A DNA stretch of 64,000 nt from Kitasatospora sp. SolWspMP-SS2h (GTDB lineage Bacteria; Actinomycetota; Actinomycetes; Streptomycetales; Streptomycetaceae). The translations under genes were made by a program, and so were the position numbers. The notes beneath the pieces were generated by a model that was not told the origin of the DNA, searched no databases, and was given only the letters and a program-made list of their open reading frames with translations. Shown piece by piece: positions 57,338 through 64,000 of this stretch (position 1 is its first letter; each line of letters begins with the position of its first letter). The DNA lies in NCBI RefSeq assembly GCF_003259315.1, contig NZ_QLLT01000003.1:186001-250000 (forward strand). Direction: 5' to 3'.

Positions 57338-59032
57338 ATGCCCACACCGCCCGCCACCCGCCGGATCGGCCGCACCGCCGCGGCGGCCCTCGCCGCCCTC
57401 CTCGCCGCGACCGCCTGCAGCTCCACCGGCGGGTCGACGGGCGACGTGGCCAAGACCGTCTCCCCCACCGTGGACGCCGAGGACAACAACCCGCAGCCGC
57501 TGGACGGCATCAAGGACGGCGGCGAGCTGCGCCTGCCGCTCCAACAGTGGATCACCCAGTGGAACCCGTACCAGGTCGACGGCAGGTACGGGGACGCGGT
57601 GGAGATCATGTACTACACCGAGGCCAAGCTCTTCCAGGTCGACGCCAAGGGCGTCTACCACCCCGACCTCTCGTACCTGGTCTCCGCCGAGGTCACCTCC
57701 GCCTCGCCGCAGGTGGTGACGTACAAGCTCAACCCGAAGGCGGTCTGGTCCGACGGCACCCCGATCGGCTACCGCGACTTCGAGGCGGTCTGGAAGGCGT
57801 CCAACGGCAAGGACCCGGCGTACAACCTCGCCGACTCCTCCGGCTACGAGCAGATCTCCGCCGTCGAGCAGGGCGCGGACGCCGGGGAGGTCAAGGTCAC
57901 CTTCGCCCAGCCGTACGCCGACTGGCAGAACCTGTTCAACCCGCTGCTGCCCGCCTCCGGGATCTCCACCCCGCAGGACTTCAACGACGGCTGGGTGGAG
58001 AAGGTCCCGGTCTTCGGCGGCCCGTTCGTGGTCTCGAACGCCGACAAGACCGCGCAGACCATCACGCTCACCCCCAACCCGCACTGGTGGGGCCCGAAGC
58101 CCAAGCTGGACCGGATCACCTACCGGGTGCTGGACGCCGCCGCGATCACCCAGGCGTTCCTGAACAACGAGGTCGACCTCGCCTCCGCGGGCACCGCCAC
58201 CGCGTACGGCCAGCTCAAGGACGCCTCCGGCGCGGCGATCCGCACCGGCACCCCCTGGGACGAGGTGCACATCTCCTTCGGCGGCAACGGCCCGCTCGCC
58301 GACCAGAAGGTCCGCCAGGCGCTCGGCCGGGCGATCGACCGCGCCTCCCTGATCAAGATCGCCAACAAGGGCGTCCCGGTGGAGTTCAAGCCGCTCGACA
58401 ACCACCTGTTCATGACCAACCAGAACGGCTACCGGAACAACGCCGGGGACTGGGCCTCCTACGACCCGGCCACCGCGAAGAAGTGGCTGGACGAGGCCGG
58501 CTGGAAGGACGCGGGCGGCACCCGCAGCAAGGACGGGCAGCCGCTGGAACTGCACTACGTGCTGAGCGACGGCTCCACCCAGGCCCAGACCGACCTGGCC
58601 ACCGCCGTGCAGAACATGCTCCAGCAGGTCGGCGTCAAGCTGACCCTCGACAAGGTCTCCAGCAAGGAGTACTTCACCAAGTACGTCAACCTGGGCAAGT
58701 TCGACCTGGCCAGCTGGCGCAACACCGACTCCTTCCCGCTCTCCCAGACGGTGGCGATCTACCGCGCCCCGCAGGGCGACAACGTGTTCGGCAACTACTC
58801 GAAGCTCAGCACCCCCGAGATCGACGGCCTGCTGCGCAAGGCCGCCGCCACCCTCGACCCGGCGCAGGCCGACGAGCTGTACAACCAGGCCGACGCGAAG
58901 ATCTGGGAGCTCGGCCACACCCTGGAGCTCTACCAGCGCCCCAGCATCGTCGCCGTCCGCAAGGGACTGGCCAACTACGGCGCCGGCAGCCTGGCCAGCA
59001 CCGTGATCACCTCGGTCGGCTGGCAGAAGTAG
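57338..59032 (+). CDS. Oligopeptide ABC substrate-binding lipoprotein (SBP family 5)
   Basis: 564 residues. Twin-Arg-like RRIGRTAAAALAALLAATAC with lipobox LAATAC gives a lipidated Cys27. Family-5 solute-binding motifs: GELRLPLQQWITQWNPYQVDG, VTYKLNPKAVWSDGTPIGYRDFEAVWKA, NPHWWGPKPKLDRI, VRQALGRAIDRASLI. Captures peptides outside the membrane and delivers them to the DppB/C-type permeases encoded divergently. Ends 28 bp before a terminator hairpin. Confidence 0.93.
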   Translation: MPTPPATRRIGRTAAAALAALLAATACSSTGGSTGDVAKTVSPTVDAEDNNPQPLDGIKDGGELRLPLQQWITQWNPYQVDGRYGDAVEIMYYTEAKLFQVDAKGVYHPDLSYLVSAEVTSASPQVVTYKLNPKAVWSDGTPIGYRDFEAVWKASNGKDPAYNLADSSGYEQISAVEQGADAGEVKVTFAQPYADWQNLFNPLLPASGISTPQDFNDGWVEKVPVFGGPFVVSNADKTAQTITLTPNPHWWGPKPKLDRITYRVLDAAAITQAFLNNEVDLASAGTATAYGQLKDASGAAIRTGTPWDEVHISFGGNGPLADQKVRQALGRAIDRASLIKIANKGVPVEFKPLDNHLFMTNQNGYRNNAGDWASYDPATAKKWLDEAGWKDAGGTRSKDGQPLELHYVLSDGSTQAQTDLATAVQNMLQQVGVKLTLDKVSSKEYFTKYVNLGKFDLASWRNTDSFPLSQTVAIYRAPQGDNVFGNYSKLSTPEIDGLLRKAAATLDPAQADELYNQADAKIWELGHTLELYQRPSIVAVRKGLANYGAGSLASTVITSVGWQK

Positions 59033-59059
59033 CCCGCCCCGGGCCGGTGTCCCCGCTCC

Positions 59060-59093
59060 GGGCCGGTGCCCCCACCCCGGGCGGCACCGGCCC
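59060..59093. terminator. Hairpin between convergent genes
   Basis: GGGCCGGTGCC (59060-59070) and GGCACCGGCCC (59083-59093), perfect 11-bp arms, 12-base loop. The surrounding bases are short GGCCCCGGCTC repeats. Confidence 0.65.
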
Positions 59094-59133
59094 GCCGGCC
59101 CCGGCTCAGCGGCCCCGGCTCGGCGGCCCCGGC

Positions 59134-60120
59134 TCAGCGGTCCTTGAACTCCTCCAGGGCCTCGAACACCGTCCGCCGCATCGCCTCGCCGCCGACGTGC
59201 CCGGAGTCGTCGAAGACGTGCAGCCTGGCGTCCGGCCACGCCTTCGCCAGCTCCCAGGCCGTCCGCACCGGGCAGCCCAGGTCGTACCTGCCGTGCACCA
59301 GCACGGCCGGGATTCCGGCCAACTTCCCGGCTTCGCGCAGCAGTTGGTCCTCCGCCAGCCAGGCGCCGTGGCTGAAGAAGTGCGCGCAGATCCGGACGAA
59401 CGCGATCCGGTCGTCCGCCTCCCGGGCGCTGTACATGCCGGGGACGCCGTGGGGCTCGTCCGAGACCACCGCGTCCTCCCAGGCCAGCCAGGCGTCGGCG
59501 GCAGCGGCCCGGACCGCCCGGTCGGGGTGCTCCGTCCGCCGCGCGTAGGCGGCCAGCAGGGCGTACACGTCGCCGTCCCAGGTGTGCTCGGGGACGGCGG
59601 CCAGGAAGCGGTCCCACGCCTCGGGCTTGAAGGCGGACACCCCGTGGTAGAGCCAGTCGGTCTCGGCCCGGCGGGTGGTGGTCACCGCCTGGAGGACGAT
59701 CTCGCCGACCCGCTCCGGGTGTTGCTGCGCGTACGCCAGGATCAGCGTCGAGCCCCAGGAGGCGCCGTCCAGCAGCCAGCGCTCGATGCCGAGGTGCGCG
59801 CGAAGCCGCTCCATGTCGTCGACCAGGTGCTGCGTGGTGTTCAGTGCCATGTCCGCCGCCGGGTCGCTCGCGTGCGGGGTGCTGCGCCCGCAGTTGCGCT
59901 GGTCGTAGCGGACCACCCGGTAGCGCGCCGGGTCCCACGCCCGGGTGGGCCGGTCCGGCGTCCCCGCGCCGGGCCCGCCGTGCACGTACAGGGCGGGCTT
60001 GCCGGCGGGGTTGCCGAGCTGCTCGTAGTAGATCCGGTTGCCGTCGCCGGTGTCGAGGAACCCGCGGTCGTAGGGGACGGTCGGCGGGTGGAGGAGGTCG
60101 TCCAGGGGGGTCGGAGGCAT
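59134..60120 (-). CDS. pip: Proline iminopeptidase (alpha/beta hydrolase, S33)
   Basis: 328 residues from ATG 60120. YYEQLGNPAGKPALYVHGGPGAG (oxyanion HGGPG), YDQRNCGRSTPHA, nucleophile Ser in LLDGASWGSTLILAYAQ, VLVHGRYDLGCP (Asp) and FDDSGHVGGE (His). Standard length. GASWGS replaces the usual GGSWGS, a mild change. Removes N-terminal proline from peptides in the cytoplasm, which fits next to a peptide uptake system. Confidence 0.92.
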   Translation of the reverse strand: MPPTPLDDLLHPPTVPYDRGFLDTGDGNRIYYEQLGNPAGKPALYVHGGPGAGTPDRPTRAWDPARYRVVRYDQRNCGRSTPHASDPAADMALNTTQHLVDDMERLRAHLGIERWLLDGASWGSTLILAYAQQHPERVGEIVLQAVTTTRRAETDWLYHGVSAFKPEAWDRFLAAVPEHTWDGDVYALLAAYARRTEHPDRAVRAAAADAWLAWEDAVVSDEPHGVPGMYSAREADDRIAFVRICAHFFSHGAWLAEDQLLREAGKLAGIPAVLVHGRYDLGCPVRTAWELAKAWPDARLHVFDDSGHVGGEAMRRTVFEALEEFKDR

Positions 60121-60214
60121 GACGGGCGATCCTAACCGGCCTCCCGCGTACGGCAACTGAATAACCGTCACCCCCCACCGGCGGGCCGCCGGGGGGTGAC
60201 GGTCCACGCGGTGC

Positions 60215-63058
60215 CTACTGCTGCCAGAGCTGGAGTTCGGAGAGCTGTCCGGCGGGCCAGCCGGTGTTGCCGGTGACCTGGACCCGGACGTAGCGGACCT
60301 GGGTGGCGGGGAAGGCCAGCGTGACGGTGTTGTCGGCCGCCGGGTCGAAGAGGTAGGCGGCGGAGGACTTCAGCGGGGTGAAGGCGGTGCCGTCGATGGA
60401 GCCGAGCAGGGTGAGGGTCTGGGTGCGGGCGCCCCAGCCGGCGGGCAGCCGGAGCACGGCGCGGGAGACCTGCCGGGCGGTGCCGAGGTCGACCTGGACC
60501 CACTGCGGGAGGGCGTGGTTGGCGCTCTCCCAGTAGCTGTTCCGGTTGCCGTCGGTGAGGTTGCCGGAGCCGTAGACGTCGGCGTGCGAGGACTCGGTGG
60601 TGGGCCGGCCGGCCGCCAGGTCGGTGGCGGGCGGGGTGGAGGCGCCGGTGAAGCGCAGGTGGTTGAGGTTCCAGCCGCCGGTGTCCTGGACCAGGGTGAG
60701 CACCTGGCGTCCGGCGGGCAGGGTGAGGCGGGCGGTGGCGTCGCCCCAGGTCTGCCAGTCGCCGGTGGCGGGCAGGGTGACGGCGCCGGTCAGGTCGGCC
60801 CCGGTGCCGTTCGCCAGGTGCAGGGCGCCGGTGACGGCGGCGGGCGCGGCGTACCGCAGGGTGACGGTGTACGTCCCGGCGGTGGCGACGTCCACGGTGT
60901 AGCGCTGCCACTGGCCGCCCGAGGTCCAGCCGAGGCCGTAGCCGCCGCCGGTGTCGGTGACGGCCTCCAGGTCGACGCCGTCGGCCCGGTAGCCGTTGGC
61001 GGTGCCGTTGACGGTGTTGACGAAGTAGCCGGTGCCGGGACCGCCGGTGTCGTAGTCCTCGGCCTGCACGGTGCCGGGGATCGCGGCGGGCGAACCGCCG
61101 TACGGGGCTTCGGGGCTGCCGGTGCCGCTGCCCCAGCTGTTGCCGCTCGCGGTGACGGTGAAGGCCGGCGAGTTGTTGCGGTAGGCGGTGGCTCCGGCGG
61201 CGCTCAGGCCGGTGACGGTGTTGTCGGTGAGGGTGGCCGAGCCGGTGGGTGCCGGGTAGAACGGCGGGGCGACCACGAAGCCGTTGCGGCCGGGCGCGGT
61301 GACGGTGTTGCCGCGCATCAGGGTGTTGGTGGACGCGGAGAGGCCGACGCCGTCGTACAGCGCGTTCAGCACGGTGTTGCCGGTGACGGTGACGTGGTCG
61401 ACCACGCCGGTGTTCTGGCCGTCGCCGCCGTTGCCGACGTGCAGCGCGGGCTGGCCCTGGCTGTAGCCGTTGCCGCCGGAGCGGACCACGGTGTTGGCGT
61501 TCAGGGTGGCGCCGAGCAGGTCGCTGCCGTTGACGCCGAAGCGGCCCGCGCCGAGGCCGATGTAGCGGGCGGTGTCGGAGATCAGGTTGTGCTCGACCAG
61601 GTGGCCGCTGCCGCCGTAGACGCCGATGCCCTTGCCGCCCCAGGGCGCGACGACGGTGTTGTGCGTCATGGTGATCCGGGCCATCGGCGTGTAGTACGTC
61701 CGGTTGCCGTTGCCGTCGGTGTTGTAGTTCACCGAGTTGACGGCCATGCCGTCGTCGCCGGTGCCGCGGACGAAGTTGTTGTCGGCGGTGATGTCGCTGC
61801 CCACCGAGTTGCCGAGCGAGACGTTGTTGACGTTGATGCCGTCGGCCCAGACCGCGGTGACCCGGGCGTTGCGGACGCTGCCGCCGGTGCCCGAGGCCCA
61901 GTAGCCGGACTCGACGTGCTGGCTCCAGATGCCGTCGGCGCTCCAGTCGGTGCCGGTGGTGTCCATCGCCCCGCCGCCGCCGTCGACCATCTCCCGGCTG
62001 GTGGAGTTGGAGTCCAGGTGGAAGCCCCGGACGTGGGTGGAGGTGAGGTTGAACAGGGCGGCCAGCGGGGTGCGGTTGGGCAGCGGGACGTCGCGGTAGA
62101 CCGTCGAGTACCACGGGCCGGCGCCGACGATGGTGATGTCCCGGGCGGTCAGGCCGGTGGTGCCGCGCAGGTAGAAGGTGCCCGGCGGGATCCACAGCGT
62201 GCGCTGCTGGGCCTGCGCCTGGTCGATGCAGGACTGGATGGCGGCGGTGGAGTCGACGGCGTCGGGCGCGGCCGAGCCGTTGGTCGGCGCGGTGCCCGCG
62301 ACGGCCCCGCAGTCGGTGATCGACAGCGATCCGGCGGGCCGGGCGGCGGGCGGCGGCGGGTTCTCCGCGTCCAGCACGTCGATGTCGTAGTACGCGGCGG
62401 TGTTGGCGGCGTCCTTGCGCAGTTCGACGGTGCTGCCGGGGGCGATCGGCGCGCCGGTGACGAAGGTGTGCGCCTCGTCGAAGAAGTCCCGCGGGTCGCC
62501 GTCGGCGGCGTTCTGGTCGCTGCCGTTGTAGTGGCCGTCGCCGCCCTCGTAGAACCAGCTCTGCTTGGAGTTCAGGTTCAGCGTCTGGCGGAACACCCCG
62601 TCCACGTACAGGTTCAGGGTCGCGGTGGTGCCGCCGCCGGTGGCGGAGTCCGGGATGCTCTCGCGCACGTTGACCGCGCTGACCGGCCCGCCGGTGCCGT
62701 TGGTCCAGCGCACGCCCTGCCCGGTGGCGGCCAGGTGCACGTACGCGTGCCCGGACGCCTCCAGCGCGGCGCTGGAGTACGGCGTGGTCGGCGCGGCGGT
62801 CAGCGCGACGACGGCCGCGCCGCCGGTGGGCGTGCCCGCCTCGGCCTCCCACGGGGCGAACGGGAGGGTGGCGCCCGCGGTTCCGGCGTCCGCGGCTCGG
62901 GCGCCCGCCGCGCCGAGCGGGTCCGCCGCGCCGCGGGCGTCCGCCGCGGTGGCGGCGGTGGCGGCCGCGGGTGCGGCGAGCGCGGCGGCCAGCAGCGCGG
63001 TGGTGGCGAGCAGGGCGGTCCGGGCGCGCGGGCCGGCGCCGGGCAGAGGTCGTCTCAT
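60215..63058 (-). CDS. Secreted multi-domain beta-helix carbohydrate-active protein (GH87-like)
   Basis: 947 residues; AGGAAGGG before ATG 63058. Signal peptide TALLATTALLAAALAAPAAATA. Domains: CBM35-like (about 65-230), pectate-lyase-type beta-helix starting ITDCGAVAGTAPTNG with DSTAAIQSCIDQAQ and IPPGTFYLRG (about 245-640; VWADGINVNNVS and VRGTGDDGMAVNSVNY are acidic turns like those holding catalytic Asp in GH87 alpha-1,3-glucanases/mycodextranases), CBM6/35-like (about 665-800, VQAEDYDTGGPGTGYF), and a C-terminal F5/8 discoidin domain ending ELQLWQQ. Probably degrades fungal-type glucan; GH87 membership is a judgement from the motif pattern. Confidence 0.85.
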   Translation of the reverse strand: MRRPLPGAGPRARTALLATTALLAAALAAPAAATAATAADARGAADPLGAAGARAADAGTAGATLPFAPWEAEAGTPTGGAAVVALTAAPTTPYSSAALEASGHAYVHLAATGQGVRWTNGTGGPVSAVNVRESIPDSATGGGTTATLNLYVDGVFRQTLNLNSKQSWFYEGGDGHYNGSDQNAADGDPRDFFDEAHTFVTGAPIAPGSTVELRKDAANTAAYYDIDVLDAENPPPPAARPAGSLSITDCGAVAGTAPTNGSAAPDAVDSTAAIQSCIDQAQAQQRTLWIPPGTFYLRGTTGLTARDITIVGAGPWYSTVYRDVPLPNRTPLAALFNLTSTHVRGFHLDSNSTSREMVDGGGGAMDTTGTDWSADGIWSQHVESGYWASGTGGSVRNARVTAVWADGINVNNVSLGNSVGSDITADNNFVRGTGDDGMAVNSVNYNTDGNGNRTYYTPMARITMTHNTVVAPWGGKGIGVYGGSGHLVEHNLISDTARYIGLGAGRFGVNGSDLLGATLNANTVVRSGGNGYSQGQPALHVGNGGDGQNTGVVDHVTVTGNTVLNALYDGVGLSASTNTLMRGNTVTAPGRNGFVVAPPFYPAPTGSATLTDNTVTGLSAAGATAYRNNSPAFTVTASGNSWGSGTGSPEAPYGGSPAAIPGTVQAEDYDTGGPGTGYFVNTVNGTANGYRADGVDLEAVTDTGGGYGLGWTSGGQWQRYTVDVATAGTYTVTLRYAAPAAVTGALHLANGTGADLTGAVTLPATGDWQTWGDATARLTLPAGRQVLTLVQDTGGWNLNHLRFTGASTPPATDLAAGRPTTESSHADVYGSGNLTDGNRNSYWESANHALPQWVQVDLGTARQVSRAVLRLPAGWGARTQTLTLLGSIDGTAFTPLKSSAAYLFDPAADNTVTLAFPATQVRYVRVQVTGNTGWPAGQLSELQLWQQ

Positions 63059-63156
63059 CGAGTCCCTTCCTGGGCGTGCGCGAGGCGCGCTCCGCGGAGG
63101 CGCGGGCGCGCTGAGCGAGGAGCGGGGAGCGGTGGAGCGCGGGCGGGGCAGCAGCG

Positions 63157-63185
63157 AACGTAACGTCGTTGACATGAATCCGCAA
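63157..63185 (-). promoter_or_regulatory. Promoter of the beta-helix gene with AACGTCGTT operator-like site
   Basis: Read on the minus strand: -35 TTGCGG (63185-63180), 17-base spacer, -10 TACGTT (63162-63157). A 9-bp palindrome AACGTCGTT (63162-63170), the half-site type of LacI-family operators, lies in the spacer next to the -10. Transcript would have a 5' leader of about 90 bases. The rest of 63059-63371 shows nothing else. Confidence 0.55.
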
Positions 63186-63371
63186 TGCCTGCACCGGATC
63201 GCGCAAAATCCCAACTCGACTCGCGCACACCGCAGTCAGGGGCTCGGGCGGGGCGGAGGGCGGGCCCGTGGGGCCGCGACGGGAGGGGTCGCCGGGTGTC
63301 GACGGGCCGGGGGCGGGGGCGGGGGCGGCGGCGCTGTCCCGGTGGTCGGCCCGGACGGCCGCCGCCCGCCG

Positions 63372-63659
63372 CTACCCCAGGCCGAGGGCGGCGCGCAGCC
63401 GTCCCCGGGTGGCCGCGGCGGCCTCCCGGGTGACGGGGTCGTCGCTACCGAGGGCGTCGCCCAGCAGCAGGTCGGCGGCGGCGACCACGGCGGCGGGGAG
63501 GACGATCTCGCGCAGGCCGAGCAGCTGGGCGGCGGCCTGGTGCCCGATCGTCGGGGGGCCGGAGGGCCGGTCGTGGGGTTCCGCCGGTTCGGGGACGCGC
63601 GGGGGCGTCGCCAGGGGGTGCCCGCCCTGCGGGCGGCGCGGTTCGTTGATCACGGGCAT
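63372..63659 (-). CDS. Small hypothetical protein
   Basis: 95 residues from ATG 63659. Pro/Arg-rich first 40 residues, then a helical, Ala/Leu-rich half (AAAQLLGLREIVLPAAVVAA, DPVTREAAAATRGRLRAALG). No signal peptide or clear membrane helix, no recognised family, and no ribosome-binding site at the ATG, so the start is uncertain. Same strand as the partial gene at the window's end. Confidence 0.45.
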   Translation of the reverse strand: MPVINEPRRPQGGHPLATPPRVPEPAEPHDRPSGPPTIGHQAAAQLLGLREIVLPAAVVAAADLLLGDALGSDDPVTREAAAATRGRLRAALGLG

Positions 63660-63731
63660 GCCCGGTTCAACGGGCCACGGCCCGGGACGGTTACGCGGTC
63701 CGCGACGTTCGAGTGGCCCGCCACCGCCCGG

Positions 63732-64000
63732 TCAGGAGGCGTGCCGGTCCACGACGGCGGCGTGCCGGTCCACGACGGCGGCGGGCCCGGACCCCGGCGC
63801 GGGCGCGGCCCTGGCCCTGGGGCCGGAGGCGGGCCCGGAGGCGGAGGCGGACGTGGACGTGCCGAGAGCGGGCCGTTCGGGGCGCGGGGCGAGCGTCCGG
63901 ACACCCGCCGGCAGCGGGGCGGGGGCGGCGGTGTGCGCGGTCCGGATCCACCGGGCCAGGGCGTGGGCGAACTCGGGGCCGATCGCGGCGGCGTGCTGCA
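63732..64000 (-). CDS. C-terminus of a hypothetical protein (start beyond window)
   Basis: Open from the right edge to TGA 63732. Begins with a natural-looking helix (HAAAIGPEFAHALARWIRTA), then a Pro/Ser/Ala-rich tail ending in two copies of AVVDRHA. Strong G/C third positions support this frame over the overlapping ones. Family unknown. Confidence 0.5.
   Translation of the reverse strand, partial: QHAAAIGPEFAHALARWIRTAHTAAPAPLPAGVRTLAPRPERPALGTSTSASASGPASGPRARAAPAPGSGPAAVVDRHAAVVDRHAS
63740..63781. repeat. 21-bp tandem duplication
   Basis: Two identical copies of CGTGCCGGTCCACGACGGCG plus G, encoding the duplicated AVVDRHA at the end of the partial gene; in-frame, so it lengthens the protein by seven residues. 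Confidence 0.9.

Overview
The window comes from a filamentous high-GC actinobacterium, most likely Streptomycetaceae (Streptomyces or Kitasatospora). Nearly every codon ends in G or C, GTG starts and 4-base ATGA/GTGA overlaps are common, and there is an SsgA-like sporulation protein, RsbR/S/T stressosome proteins, Ku with a stand-alone LigD-type polymerase, and an F420-type LLM oxidoreductase. No ribosomal, replication or central-metabolism genes are present, so this looks like a chromosome-arm region of adaptive genes.

Layout. 1-11.3 kb is a signalling block: a B12-binding-type protein overlapping a PAS-GAF-SpoIIE phosphatase, a STAS protein, an RsbW-like kinase, an SsgA-like protein, a Dps ferritin, then a tightly overlapping operon rsbR-rsbS-rsbT, an ATPase-phosphatase fusion, a histidine kinase with receiver, a receiver-phosphatase, and a STAS antagonist. 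11.3-17.4 kb holds envelope/lipid genes: PAP2, YihY, a PAP2-diacylglycerol-kinase fusion, a phospholipase-D/cardiolipin-synthase protein and two small membrane proteins. 17.5-26 kb has a SulP transporter with a tiny leader ORF, two paralogous GAF-PP2C phosphatases, and between them the divergent NHEJ pair (polymerase and Ku).

26-31.4 kb is an accessory island: an orphan gene of unusual composition, a VOC protein, a truncated IS630 transposase abutting a three-repeat type I-E-like CRISPR relic, a polysaccharide deacetylase, a duplicated Cys-rich-module protein, an odd tRNA-Cys, and a frameshifted IS5-type element whose end coincides with the stop codon of a large catalase. 31.4-42.5 kb has the catalase, SDR, zinc alcohol dehydrogenase, LLM oxidoreductase, a broken PLP-decarboxylase gene, an ABC-2-type transporter, and a histidine kinase/response regulator pair. 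A perfect 34-bp palindrome precedes the transporter and a fold-back MITE supplies the regulator's stop codon.

42.5-49.2 kb encodes PAP2, a Ser/Thr kinase, a processive glycosyltransferase preceded by a 49-residue protein carrying an LAKTG sortase-like motif, an ABM monooxygenase, TerC and a PRC-barrel protein. 49.4-64 kb is mainly exported or uptake functions: a penicillin-acylase-family enzyme with discoidin domain, a complete oligopeptide ABC system (fused ATPases, two permeases with a small coupled ORF between them, divergent lipoprotein), a proline iminopeptidase, and a secreted beta-helix carbohydrate-active protein with a readable promoter.

Overall theme: stress partner-switching (five PP2C phosphatases, five STAS domains, three GHKL anti-sigma-type domains, but no sigma factor gene in the window) surrounded by stress effectors (Dps, catalase, NHEJ, TerC) and mobile-element debris. 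All functional calls come from reading the translated sequence and known family motifs; no database search was run.
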